From JBJXGC01 sp046154545 (GTDB lineage: Bacteria; Chloroflexota; Dehalococcoidia; Tepidiformales; Tepidiformaceae), in assembly GCA_046154545.1 (NCBI GenBank), contig JBJXGC010000025.1, forward strand, positions 1 to 37,509: a stretch of DNA of 37,509 nucleotides. The letters run 5' to 3'. Within the stretch, counting starts at the first letter, position 1, and each line of letters opens with the position of its first letter. The notes under the pieces were generated by a model, which did no database searches, was not told where the DNA came from, and was given only the letters and a program-made list of their open reading frames with translations. This document shows positions 7,948 through 16,208 of the stretch, in pieces. Made by a program: the position numbers and the translations under genes.

Positions 7948-9624
7948 TCAGGAATCGAGCCAGACGGCGCCGAGGCGGACGTAGGAATCGAATCCGACCA
8001 CCAGGTCTTTCACGGTCTTGCGGACAGGGACGCGGACGAGCGAATGGATGGTGGGGATACGGGGAATACCGCTCTCGAAGACCAGCTTCTGGGCGTCCCA
8101 GTACAGGGTCTTTCGCTTCGCCTGGTCTGTCTCTTCCGCTGCTTTGTCCAGTAGTGCGTCCAGCTCGGGGTTGCTGTAGCGATGGTAGTTGAACTGGCCG
8201 GTCTTGTAGAAGTTCGGTCGGAAGATGCTGTCCGGATCGGGGCTGTATTGCGGGGTGAAGGACGGGACAGCCGTGAACAACCCTTCAAAGAGGGCCGAGC
8301 CACCAGCGATCACGGGCAGCGCCTTGATCTCCGCCTTCAGTCCGTGCTTCAGGATGAGCTGCGCGATCGCTTCCGCGGTCTGCGTGGCGGTCCCGCCGTA
8401 GTCGAGGGTGAGGTTGAAGCCGCTCGCGCTGCCGGCCTTCTGAAGGTGTTCTTTGACCTTCGCTTCGCGTTCTGCGTCCGTCAGGTTGAATCCCTTGAAG
8501 TTCGGGTCGAAGGCCCAGGTGGCGGGGTTGATCGGTCCGCCCGCGACCACGCCTGCGTTCCCAAAGATTCCGGCGAGGAGCGCCTTGCGGTCGATCGCGT
8601 AGCCGAACGCCTTGAGCAGGTCCGTATTGTCGAAGGGAGGTTTGCCGCGGTTGATGCGGACTTCCTGGAACGAGTGGCCCGGGAGTTCCGTGAGCGAGAT
8701 TCCCGAGGCCGTCTTGATCTGGTCAAGTTCAGCGGCAGACGGGGGCACCGCATAGTGGATCAGGTCGAGCTCGCCCGCCTGCATGGAGGTGACCAGCGCC
8801 GGGGCCTGGGCGACGATCTTGAAGTCGATCTTATCGAGGTACGGCCCGCCCTCTTTCGCGTTCCAGTACTCCTTGTTGGCTGTGAGGACGACCCGGCTGT
8901 CGAGCTGGACGGAGTCCACCTTGTAGGGCCCGGAACCGACCGGTTTCCCGCGAAAGTCCTCACCCAGTTTCTCGATGGCGTCGGGCGATGGCATCGCGCC
9001 CGCAACGCCGGCAAGGTTCGCGATCAGCGGCCCATATTGGGGTGTCTTTAGCTTCAGTACCGCTGTCGAGGCGTCTGGTGTGGTAACCGTTTCGACCTGC
9101 GACCACTGGCTAAACACCCGGCTCTGGGCGCCCAACTGGAGGGTGCGCTCGACGTTCCGCTTCAGCGCCTGAGCGTTGAAGGGCGTGCCATCCTGGAATT
9201 TCACGTCCGGGCGAAGCTTCAGCGTTATCTGTCCGCTGGTTACTTCATAGCTGGACACGAGATTCGGCTTAATCGTGCCCGCGTAGTCCGTGGTGAATAG
9301 CGTGTCATAGATCGCGTACAGGACGGCCCAGTCGATTGCGCTGGTGCTCACATTGGGTTCGAACTGGCCCAGCATCGTGCCGTTACCAACGCGGAGTGTG
9401 CCCCCCAGCTTCCGTGTCGCGACCGGTGTCGTGGGGGAAGCGGCCGCTGTGGTCGTGCCGGCCGGACCAGCGGCCGTGGGCGAGGCCGCGGTGTCGTCGT
9501 CATCGCCGCAGCCCACGAGCGCCAGCCCCGCTAATCCGGCGCCCGCCGTGGCGGTCCCCCGGAGCAGCCCACGGCGCGACACGCGTCTGTTTTGGGCGCG
9601 AAGCCAATAGTTTTCATTCGTCAT
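7948..9624 (-). CDS. ABC importer substrate-binding lipoprotein, family 5 (importer 1)
   Basis: A 558-residue extracytoplasmic solute-binding protein of the SBP_bac_5 family. A twin-arginine signal (SRRGLLRG) and a lipobox (ALVGC, Cys39) predict Tat export and lipid anchoring. GDDDD and a Ser/Thr/Ala/Pro linker follow. Family motifs include TLRVGNGTMLGQFEPN, LRPDVKFQDGTPFNAQALKRN, GSGPYKVDSVQLDSRVVL and AFGYAIDRKALLAGIFG. Its N-terminus (NENYWLR) matches the other two binding proteins in the window, which marks the three as paralogues. It is the first gene of the minus-strand operon and is divergent from a CaiB gene. The ligand is unknown. Confidence 0.94.
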   Translation of the reverse strand: MTNENYWLRAQNRRVSRRGLLRGTATAGAGLAGLALVGCGDDDDTAASPTAAGPAGTTTAAASPTTPVATRKLGGTLRVGNGTMLGQFEPNVSTSAIDWAVLYAIYDTLFTTDYAGTIKPNLVSSYEVTSGQITLKLRPDVKFQDGTPFNAQALKRNVERTLQLGAQSRVFSQWSQVETVTTPDASTAVLKLKTPQYGPLIANLAGVAGAMPSPDAIEKLGEDFRGKPVGSGPYKVDSVQLDSRVVLTANKEYWNAKEGGPYLDKIDFKIVAQAPALVTSMQAGELDLIHYAVPPSAAELDQIKTASGISLTELPGHSFQEVRINRGKPPFDNTDLLKAFGYAIDRKALLAGIFGNAGVVAGGPINPATWAFDPNFKGFNLTDAEREAKVKEHLQKAGSASGFNLTLDYGGTATQTAEAIAQLILKHGLKAEIKALPVIAGGSALFEGLFTAVPSFTPQYSPDPDSIFRPNFYKTGQFNYHRYSNPELDALLDKAAEETDQAKRKTLYWDAQKLVFESGIPRIPTIHSLVRVPVRKTVKDLVVGFDSYVRLGAVWLDS

Positions 9625-9657
9625 TTCTTTAGATCCCCTAACAATCGAGAGGTCGTC

Positions 9658-9686
9658 AGCTTAGACTAGCGCCGCAGGGGCGGCAA
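9658..9686 (-). promoter_or_regulatory. Candidate promoter for importer 1 operon
   Basis: On the minus strand TTGCCG (9686-9681), 17 bases, TAAGCT (9663-9658) resemble a housekeeping -35/-10 pair. It lies about 35 bases upstream of the binding-protein start. The match is moderate and unproven. Confidence 0.3.
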
Positions 9687-9735
9687 CACGGCGATCCGCC
9701 CTGCGCGGCCGGGCACTCCCGGCCCCGGTGAACGA

Positions 9736-10953
9736 ATGCCTTCAAGCACGACCCGCTGGCCCCCACTTGTCGTTGACTTCACCGCCGCCTGGGCGGGGCC
9801 GCTTTGTGGCGCCGTCCTTGCCGACCTCGGCTGGACCGTCGTCAAGATCGAGAGCGCAACCCGGCCCGACATCACTCGGCGACTCGGCCCGTTCGCGGAT
9901 GGCATCGCCGGCCTGGAACGGAGCGGTTACTTTGACTCGCTCAATCGCGGCAAGCGGAGCGTGGCCCTCAACCTGCGCACCGCGGAAGGCCAGGAGCTTG
10001 CGCGCGCGCTCAGCCTCGAGGCCGACGTTGTGGTCGAAAACTTCTCGCCCGGCGTCATGGCGCGTCTCGGGCTCGATTACTCGCGGCTCTCGGCGCTGAA
10101 GCCGGCGCTCGTGATGCTCTCGATCAGCGGCTATGGAGCTACCGGCCCCGAACGCGACTACGTGGCATATGGGCAAACGATCGAGGCGGTGGCGGGGCTC
10201 GATGCTGCCACCGGCTACCCGGGCGCCGGGCCGATGGCGTCGGGGTCGCCTCTGCCCGACCACGTCGCGGGGATGACAGGCGCGTTCGCCGTCCTCCAGG
10301 CGGTCGATCACCAGCGGCGGACGGGCGAGGGCGCTTATCTCGATGTGTCGATGCTCGAAGCGCTGCTGGCCATGATGCCCCTGCACCTCTTCGCGTTTCA
10401 GCTCACTGGCCGAGAGCCGGAGCCGCGGGCCAATCGCGACGCGGCGGTCGCGCCGCACGGCTGTTACCCCTGCCTCGGCGAAGACCAGTGGCTCGCCTTG
10501 AGCGCAGGCAGCCCGGCAGAGTGGCGCGCGCTGTGCGCGGAGCTTGGCCTCATGGGGTTTCTGAGCGACGAGGCGCTGCTGAATGCCAGCGAGCGGCTCC
10601 GGCGCCAGGATGAGATCGACCCGGCCATCGCCGCAGCCACCAGGACGCGGGAAGCACACGCCTTAGTGTCGCGCCTTCGAACGGCCGGAGTGCCGGCAAC
10701 CGTGGTCGCGCAGGGTGCCGACCTTCTCGACGACGAGACCTTGCGCCAGCGCGCCTTCTTCACCGAAGTCGAGACCACCGAAGCTGGCCCGCGAGTGCTG
10801 ACCGGCAGGCCCGCCTCGTTTTCATTTCTGGCCGAGCCGTTGCGTAGCGCGGGCCCGCGGCTGGGAGAACATACACGCGAGATCCTTGAGAGTGTCCTTG
10901 GCCTGAGCCCGGCCGAAATCGATGGCCTCGACGAGCGCGGCATCCTGGCTTAG
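9736..10953 (+). CDS. CaiB/BaiF family III CoA-transferase, catalytic type
   Basis: A 405-residue CoA-transferase with AWAGPLCGAVLADLGW, NRGKRSVALNLRT (70-82), VENFSPGVM, and SGYGATGPERDY. Asp175 in SPLPDHVAG sits at the catalytic position. The APHGCYPCLGEDQW motif puts it in the same subfamily as the active subunit at 3558-4793 and the C-half of the fusion at 24213-26600. It is divergent from importer 1 and converges on a CaiB-like gene that lacks the Asp, the two stops overlapping by four bases. The two may be partners despite opposite strands. The N-terminus starts close to the first beta strand, so ATG 9736 fits the family. Confidence 0.92.
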   Translation: MPSSTTRWPPLVVDFTAAWAGPLCGAVLADLGWTVVKIESATRPDITRRLGPFADGIAGLERSGYFDSLNRGKRSVALNLRTAEGQELARALSLEADVVVENFSPGVMARLGLDYSRLSALKPALVMLSISGYGATGPERDYVAYGQTIEAVAGLDAATGYPGAGPMASGSPLPDHVAGMTGAFAVLQAVDHQRRTGEGAYLDVSMLEALLAMMPLHLFAFQLTGREPEPRANRDAAVAPHGCYPCLGEDQWLALSAGSPAEWRALCAELGLMGFLSDEALLNASERLRRQDEIDPAIAAATRTREAHALVSRLRTAGVPATVVAQGADLLDDETLRQRAFFTEVETTEAGPRVLTGRPASFSFLAEPLRSAGPRLGEHTREILESVLGLSPAEIDGLDERGILA

Positions 10954-12074
10954 GCCAGCGGCGATTGCTGCTTGAACGCGCGTCCGGGTGCCATGAGGTT
11001 GCTGTTCACGGGCGGCAGGGGGACGAAGAACCCTCGGTTGGCCAGGTGCTCGGAGGCGAGGACAGCCTCGACGTTATTCACCGGCGCCAGCGGAACGCGC
11101 TTCTCCTGCGCCAGGTGATAAAGCTCGTCCCTGGTCTTGTCGGCCATCCACGCGACTAATTCCGGCTCGATCGCGTCCCAGTACAACGCGCGCGTGACGC
11201 TCGTTTCGAAGAGTTCCGACTGCGCCCACTCCGGGTTGCCCATGAGTTCCACGAGCGCACGCCATTGGTGCTCCTCGGGGCAGATGATCATGATGTGGCC
11301 GTCGCGGCAGGGCAGGAAATGGAACGGGGCCAGGCCAGGCCGCGAGACTCGCGACGACCGGCGGTGCTCGTAGCTCCAGGCGGCGAAGTAGATCGATGAA
11401 GCGTGGGCGATCGCCTGCTGCCCTGAGACGTCGATCACCGAACCTTCGCCCGTTTCGCGGAGGTGGTTCAGTCCGGCCATGGCTGCCACTGCGGCGTTCA
11501 ACCCCAGGAGGTACTCCGACAGGGGGTACCCGGTGCGAAGCGGTGGCTCATCCGGATTATTCGCAAACCGCGGCGTGATCGCGCCGAGCCCCCCGGCGTG
11601 GAACATGTGCAGGTCCGAGGCCTCCCGCATCGCCGCGGGGCCCTCGCTGCCCCACGGTGTCACGCATACGACCACCAACGAATTCGCGGCGACGGTTGCC
11701 CTATCGATTGCGAGCCCGAGTTCGGCCAATTCCGGGAGCGTCCGGTCGGCGATCAAACAGGACGCGCCGGCAAGAAGCGCCCGCAGCTCTGCCCGGCCGG
11801 ATTCGTTTGCGAGGTCCAGGTCGCGGGCCCCTTTGCCAGCCCCGAGATAGGTACGGACGGCGGCCGCGGCCGCGTCCGCCGGCAGGTCCTCCGGATCGAC
11901 CACCACAACCTCGGCGCCGCCGTATGTGAGCAGCAGCCCGCAATATCCGGCGGCGGCGGATGTCCCGAGTTGGACCACCAGCCCGGTCCGTGGCCCGCTA
12001 CTCGTCCCGGGCAAGGGTTGCGTTCCCGAAAGCGAGCATCTGCCCATCCTGGTTGCGGCACTCGACGCGGGCAT
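10950..12074 (-). CDS. CaiB/BaiF-like CoA-transferase subunit lacking catalytic Asp
   Basis: Up to 374 residues of the CaiB fold: GTSAAAGYCGLLLTYGGAEVVVVDPED, TPWGSEGPA, TGEGSVIDVSG. At the catalytic position, in YPLSEYLLG, the residue is Glu rather than Asp. Glu is acidic, so weak activity is not excluded. The ATG at 12074 has GGAG six bases upstream but overlaps the preceding MaoC-like gene by 77 bases and adds about 30 low-complexity residues. A GTG at 11978 would begin right at the conserved fold. It is the last gene of the minus-strand operon of carboxyltransferase and two hot-dog proteins, and it converges on the catalytic CaiB gene at 9736. Confidence 0.82.
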   Translation of the reverse strand: MPASSAATRMGRCSLSGTQPLPGTSSGPRTGLVVQLGTSAAAGYCGLLLTYGGAEVVVVDPEDLPADAAAAAVRTYLGAGKGARDLDLANESGRAELRALLAGASCLIADRTLPELAELGLAIDRATVAANSLVVVCVTPWGSEGPAAMREASDLHMFHAGGLGAITPRFANNPDEPPLRTGYPLSEYLLGLNAAVAAMAGLNHLRETGEGSVIDVSGQQAIAHASSIYFAAWSYEHRRSSRVSRPGLAPFHFLPCRDGHIMIICPEEHQWRALVELMGNPEWAQSELFETSVTRALYWDAIEPELVAWMADKTRDELYHLAQEKRVPLAPVNNVEAVLASEHLANRGFFVPLPPVNSNLMAPGRAFKQQSPLA

Positions 12075-12390
12075 GGTCCGCTCCGGATTCCGTGAGCGTC
12101 ACCTCGACGGAGTCGCCGGCATACAGCGGGCGGACGAACTTTATCTCGAGTTCGCCGCCCTCGACCCACCGGCGGCCGTGTTCGTCGAGCAGGAGCTGTG
12201 AGACGTAGGCACAGTAGTGCAACGCCTGGGCGACCGTGCCCGAAAGACCTGCCTCTTTGGCGACCGCGGGATCCGTGTGATGGCTACCCTTGCCGGCCGG
12301 GCGCGCTGTGCCGAGTCGCGCCCCTCTCAGCCCGGCAAAGCGATTCATGTCCTCCTGGCTGATCGTTTTGCGGATCACTGCCTCACTCAT
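11998..12390 (-). CDS. MaoC-like hot-dog protein, second subunit
   Basis: A 130-residue MaoC/hydratase-2-like hot-dog domain. SHHTDPAVAKEAGLSGTV corresponds to the hydratase-2 motif (GDxNPxHxDP..A...G). The His and DP are kept, but the catalytic Asp and Asn positions are Gly. The C-terminal half has the usual LEIKFVRPLYAGDSVEV overhang strand. Family members hydrate 2-enoyl-CoAs to (R)-3-hydroxyacyl-CoAs. With the Asp gone, this chain may need its upstream partner, or may use another chemistry such as mesaconyl-type hydration. Its ATG overlaps the upstream hot-dog gene by eight bases, so the two are probably a heterodimer. Confidence 0.85.
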   Translation of the reverse strand: MSEAVIRKTISQEDMNRFAGLRGARLGTARPAGKGSHHTDPAVAKEAGLSGTVAQALHYCAYVSQLLLDEHGRRWVEGGELEIKFVRPLYAGDSVEVTLTESGADHARVECRNQDGQMLAFGNATLARDE

Positions 12391-12838
12391 CGATCTGCTC
12401 CCGTTGCACTCCCGACGCGAGGATGTACGCGTCCACGGTCATCGTGATCGTGTTTACCATGTACGCGTTCCCGTTACCGTCGTCGATGGTGTACTCCATC
12501 GTGAGGTACTTGTGGTTCCGCTTCTGGTACTTGTCGGTGACCCGGCAGGAAACGCGGACGTCGGAATCGACCGGGATGGGCCGGATAAGCCGCAGTCGGT
12601 GATTCGCGTGCATCCCAACAATCGGCGGCAGGATCTGCGAAAGGAAGAGGCCGTAGTCGGTGCAGGGAAGCGTCGCCGGGACAATCGCGCCACCATAGGG
12701 CGAGCCGCCAGAGTGCCAGGGGTGTTCGACGCCCGTGACCGATTCGAAGTCTCGGACGGCCTCCGGGCTCACCCGGTAAGTAATCGGCGGGAACTCTTGC
12801 CCAACCTCAATATCCGCCCAGGTGCGTGTTGCTTCCAT
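12383..12838 (-). CDS. MaoC-like hot-dog protein, first subunit (N-terminal dehydratase type)
   Basis: A 151-residue protein resembling the FAS1-DH/MaoC N-terminal domain: ADIEVGQEFPPITYRVSPEAV at the start, then the central helix region and VGMHANHRLRLIRPIPVDSDVRVS, the strand typical of the fold. No GDxNPxH motif is visible. In the family, two such halves make the active double hot dog, either fused or as a heterodimer with one half holding the active site. Here the His-bearing half is the next gene, overlapping by eight bases. The gene lies 53 bases downstream of a carboxyltransferase and is likely in one transcript with it. Confidence 0.82.
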   Translation of the reverse strand: MEATRTWADIEVGQEFPPITYRVSPEAVRDFESVTGVEHPWHSGGSPYGGAIVPATLPCTDYGLFLSQILPPIVGMHANHRLRLIRPIPVDSDVRVSCRVTDKYQKRNHKYLTMEYTIDDGNGNAYMVNTITMTVDAYILASGVQREQIDE

Positions 12839-12891
12839 CTGTCCTCGCTTACTTCCGCCGGGGGTTCGGTGCCATCAGTCCCGGGTACCCT

Positions 12892-14490
12892 TCACGGCCG
12901 AATGCCACGATAGCGCTTTGGCTGCAAGTCCTGCGACATCGAGCGGACCGCGACCTCGAGGAAGCGGATGATTAGCTGGCGGGTGTCACGGGGGTCGATG
13001 ATGTCCTCAACCCCAAACGCTTCGGCCGTCACAAACGGTGACCGGAACCGCAGGAGCCGTTCCTCGATCTCCTTGCGCCGCGCGTCCGGGTCGGGAGCGC
13101 TTTCGATCTCGCGCCGGTAGGCGGCATCGACTCCGCCTTCGATGGGGAGCGACCCCCATTCGCCGGACGGCCAGGCGAGGCGGAGGTTCATCTTCGACCC
13201 ATTGCCGGTCGCCGCCCCACCGAGGCCGTAACACTTCCGGATGACGATGGCGACCTGCGGGACCGTGGCCGTGTAGGCCATCCAGAAGGCCCTGACGCCT
13301 CGCCGCAACGCACCCGTCCGCTCGGCCTGGGGGCCCACCATTACCCCGGGCACATCGACGAAGTTGATGATCGGGATGCGGAACGAATCGCACATCTCGA
13401 TGAAGTGGGTCTGTTTGTCGGCGGTTGGGCCGTCGATCGCGCCGCCATTGAACTTCGGGTCGTTGGCGTTGATGCCGACGACGTGGCCGTTCATCCGGGC
13501 GAAGCCCACAACGGCGGCCCGGCCGTATTTCGGCTGAATCTCAAAGAACTCACCGTCATCGACGACGAGGCGGACCAGCTTTCGCATGTCGTAGGGACGC
13601 GTGCGCTTGTTGGGGACGATCGAGAGCAGCTCTTCCTCGCGCCGATCGGGCCGATCCGTTGGCTGCTGATAGGGCGGCAGCTCCCACATGTTGGATGGGA
13701 GGTAGGCGACCAGCTTGCGGATCTGCTCGAAACACTCGTCTTCGTTCGCCGCATCGTTATGCGCCACCCCGCTCTGGTCGACGTGGATCGCGGCGCCGCC
13801 GAGGTCCTCCTTGCTGATCTCGAGGCCGATTGCGCGCTTGACCACCGGCGGCCCCGCGGCGAACAACTGCCCCTGGCCGCGGACCATGCAGAGCCAATGG
13901 GAGAGCATGGCATCGACCGCCGGAGCGCCGGCGGCAGGCCCCACGATCGCCCCGAGCACCGGCACCTCCGACAGGAGGCGGATCGGGATCGACCAGTCCG
14001 ACGAATTGGCGAGGTAGGTGTGGCCCAGGGACTCCACGGTCTGTACGTCGGCGCCCACCCCCTCGATGAAGCGGATAAGCGGGACCTGGTATTCCATCGC
14101 CATCTTCTCGAGGAAGCGCTGCTTTCCCCGGGTCCCGCCCGTTCCCCGGACCGTACGGTCCTCTCCGCCCACGGCTACGGGGCGGCCACCGACGTTCGCC
14201 AGGCCCATCACATAGGCGGCTGGACCAAAGTCGATCATCTTGCCGTCTTCGTAAGTGGCTCTCCCGGCGAGGCTGCCCACTTCCTGGAAGGAACCGGGAT
14301 CGACGAGCCGGTCGATCCGTTCACGGATGGTGTACTTGCCCTCCTCGTGGTGTTTCGCCACCCGCTCCTCGCCGCCCATGAGCAGGGCGAGTTCCTTGCG
14401 GCGGCGGATTTCATCAGCAGCGTCTTCCCAGCCCACAGCTCTCCCCGTTCCCTGGGTCATCCCAGTCGAAGCGTCATTCGCGGAATGCAA
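12892..14490 (-). CDS. Acyl-CoA carboxylase carboxyltransferase (beta) subunit, type I
   Basis: A 532-residue biotin-dependent carboxyltransferase, which transfers CO2 from carboxybiotin to an acyl-CoA. The N-domain has YTIRERIDRLVDPGSFQEVG, VGGEDRTVRGTGG, FIEGVGADVQT and GPPVVKRAIG. The C-domain has PYDMRKLVRLVVDDGEFFEI, INFVDVPGVMVGPQAE, GLGGAATG and IDPRDTRQ. The length is normal for propionyl/methylcrotonyl-type subunits. TTG 14490 has GGAGGGG eight bases upstream; ATG 14460 is the alternative. It starts a minus-strand operon with the MaoC-like pair and is divergent from the biotin carboxylase, its likely partner. The acyl substrate is unknown. Confidence 0.92.
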   Translation of the reverse strand: MHSANDASTGMTQGTGRAVGWEDAADEIRRRKELALLMGGEERVAKHHEEGKYTIRERIDRLVDPGSFQEVGSLAGRATYEDGKMIDFGPAAYVMGLANVGGRPVAVGGEDRTVRGTGGTRGKQRFLEKMAMEYQVPLIRFIEGVGADVQTVESLGHTYLANSSDWSIPIRLLSEVPVLGAIVGPAAGAPAVDAMLSHWLCMVRGQGQLFAAGPPVVKRAIGLEISKEDLGGAAIHVDQSGVAHNDAANEDECFEQIRKLVAYLPSNMWELPPYQQPTDRPDRREEELLSIVPNKRTRPYDMRKLVRLVVDDGEFFEIQPKYGRAAVVGFARMNGHVVGINANDPKFNGGAIDGPTADKQTHFIEMCDSFRIPIINFVDVPGVMVGPQAERTGALRRGVRAFWMAYTATVPQVAIVIRKCYGLGGAATGNGSKMNLRLAWPSGEWGSLPIEGGVDAAYRREIESAPDPDARRKEIEERLLRFRSPFVTAEAFGVEDIIDPRDTRQLIIRFLEVAVRSMSQDLQPKRYRGIRP

Positions 14491-14779
14491 TTCGATCGCC
14501 CCTCCGGCGACGCCTCGTTCGCCAATGGGCCGTTGTTCGAGCCCGCACAGTATGCTCCGGCCCCGGTGGTCGTGCTACACGGCCGACCGGTCCCCGCCGG
14601 ACCGCCTGTGGCGCGGAGGCCCGAGAAGTCGGCGCTACCACGAGCGAGCGGCGAGGCAAGCCATCGAAACGGGCGGAGTTCCTGCTTAGCGACCACAAGT
14701 GCCAAGCATGTACGCAACGCCGTGAACCAGCGCACGGCGCTTGCGAGAGTGCGGCAACCGGTTCAGGATTGGCGAACCA
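14491..14779. other. Divergent intergenic region with apparent IS end remnant
   Basis: 289 bases separate the divergent carboxyltransferase and biotin carboxylase genes. No gene is supported. GGAGTTC..CT at 14675-14684 followed by a 22-base motif at 14710-14731 parallels the transposase end at 33-93, with a 4-base difference in spacing. This points to a decayed copy of the same element. Promoters for both genes should lie here, but I could not single out a good pair. Confidence 0.4.
14710..14731 (+). repeat. 22-base dispersed repeat, copy 2
   Basis: Second copy of the motif at 72-93, 20 of 22 identical. A GGAGTTC 35 bases upstream parallels the EF(L) codons of the transposase end, which lie 39 bases upstream in copy 1. 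No open transposase frame remains. Confidence 0.45.
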
Positions 14780-16105
14780 ATGGCGCTCAAGAGGATCCTC
14801 GTAGCCAACCGCGGCGAAATCGCGATTCGCGTGGCGCGCACGTGCCGGGCAATGGGCGTCGAGGCCGTCGGCCTGTATTCGGATGATGACGCGCAGTCGC
14901 TCCATCTCGATCACATGGTCAGGAGCGTACACCTGCCCGGTTCAACGCCGGCCGACACCTACCTCAACCAGGCTCTCGTGCTCGCCGCCGCGCAAAGCAT
15001 GGGCGCCGACGCTGTGCACCCCGGCTACGGATTCCTTTCAGAGAACGCGTCGTTCATCCGCCGTTGCGAACAGCTCGGACTGATCTTCATCGGCCCGACG
15101 GCGGAACACGTGGAGCTGATGGGTGAGAAGCGGCAGGCGCGCGAGGCGTTCGAGAGCACTGGCTTCCCCGTGGTGCCCCACCACCACCTGGTCGATGGCG
15201 CGCTGCCGGAAGACACGGTCTATCCGGTCATCATCAAAGCGGTGGCCGGGGGCGGCGGCATCGGCATGACGCTGGTAAATTCCGCCGCGGAGGTAGAGCG
15301 CGCGGTCAAGCGCGTCAGTTCCGCCGGCGAAAAATACTTCGGCTCGGGTGAACTCTACGCCGAGCGCTACCTTGACGGCGCGCGCCATGTCGAGGTGCAG
15401 ATACTCAGCGACGGCAAGCACACGGTGCATCTCGGCGAACGCGACTGCTCCTGGCAACGGCGCTACCAGAAGGTCGTCGAAGAGAGCCCCGCGCCGGGCC
15501 TGCCCCCGGGACTGGCGCGTGAGCTGGCCGACCGGGCGGCTGCGGCGGTACACCAGCTCGGCTACACGAGCGTGGGCACCGTCGAATGCCTGGTGAAGGG
15601 CGACGAGTACTTCTTCCTCGAAATGAATACCCGCATCCAGGTAGAGCACGCGGTCACGGAGATGGTGACAGGAGCGGACCTCGTGCGCGCGCAGATCCTG
15701 CTCGCCGATGGCGCGCCGGTCGAGTCGCTGGACCTGGGCGCGCCGGCCAACGGACACGCGATCGAGTTCCGCATCTATGCGGAGGACCCGCGGACGTTCC
15801 TGCCCAGCCCGGGCACTATCAGCAGCATCTCGCTCCCATCGGGGGCGGGCATTCGCTGCGACACGGGCGCGCGCAACGGGACGGTGCTCTCGATGTACCA
15901 CGACCCGCTGATCGCCAAGCTCATTGTGCACGGAGCTGATCGCCCGGCGGCCATTGACCTGGCGCGGCGAGCATTGGCCGAAGTGCGGATCGACGGCGTG
16001 AAGTGCAACGTCGAGGCACTACGCAAGATCGTGGAGGCGCCTGCGTTCCTCGACGGGGCATACCATACTGGCTCGCTCGCCGCGCTCATGAAAGGTGGTG
16101 GCTGA
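14780..16105 (+). CDS. accC: Biotin carboxylase subunit of acyl-CoA carboxylase
   Basis: About 441 residues, normal for a single-function AccC. It carboxylates the biotin of the carrier protein with ATP and bicarbonate. ALKRILVANRGEIAIRV opens the protein. The ATP-grasp glycine loop is GGGGIGM. ERDCSWQRRYQK and FLEMNTRIQVEHAVTE are the catalytic signatures, both close to the AccC consensus. No biotinyl domain is attached, so it needs the separate carrier at 3218-3442 or one elsewhere. The ATG at 14780 begins exactly at the family start; an upstream in-frame start at 14741 is unlikely. It is the only biotin carboxylase in the window against five carboxyltransferases. Confidence 0.94.
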   Translation: MALKRILVANRGEIAIRVARTCRAMGVEAVGLYSDDDAQSLHLDHMVRSVHLPGSTPADTYLNQALVLAAAQSMGADAVHPGYGFLSENASFIRRCEQLGLIFIGPTAEHVELMGEKRQAREAFESTGFPVVPHHHLVDGALPEDTVYPVIIKAVAGGGGIGMTLVNSAAEVERAVKRVSSAGEKYFGSGELYAERYLDGARHVEVQILSDGKHTVHLGERDCSWQRRYQKVVEESPAPGLPPGLARELADRAAAAVHQLGYTSVGTVECLVKGDEYFFLEMNTRIQVEHAVTEMVTGADLVRAQILLADGAPVESLDLGAPANGHAIEFRIYAEDPRTFLPSPGTISSISLPSGAGIRCDTGARNGTVLSMYHDPLIAKLIVHGADRPAAIDLARRALAEVRIDGVKCNVEALRKIVEAPAFLDGAYHTGSLAALMKGGG

Positions 16106-16157
16106 GGTACGACGACAAGGAGCCGGGTTCGTCTTCGAACTCCTCGACGAACGTACC
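16106..16157. terminator. Hairpin between convergent genes, possible bidirectional terminator
   Basis: Inner stem GTTCG (16127-16131) and CGAAC (16136-16140) with a TCTT loop, flanked by GGA/TCC, and an outer pair GGTACG (16106-16111) and CGTACC (16152-16157). It sits just after the biotin carboxylase stop and before the stop of the converging CaiB gene. No T tract. Confidence 0.35.
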
Positions 16158-16208
16158 GTGCCGCAGCTCGCCGGGCAGACTGAGTTGGCCAGGAGCCAGC
16201 CGCTCCTG

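Noticed and set aside
13405..14886. Long open frame (493 codons) on the plus strand
   Set aside because: It is antisense to the carboxyltransferase at 12892-14490 and has the Arg/Gly/His-rich composition of a GC-driven shadow frame, with no recognisable domain.
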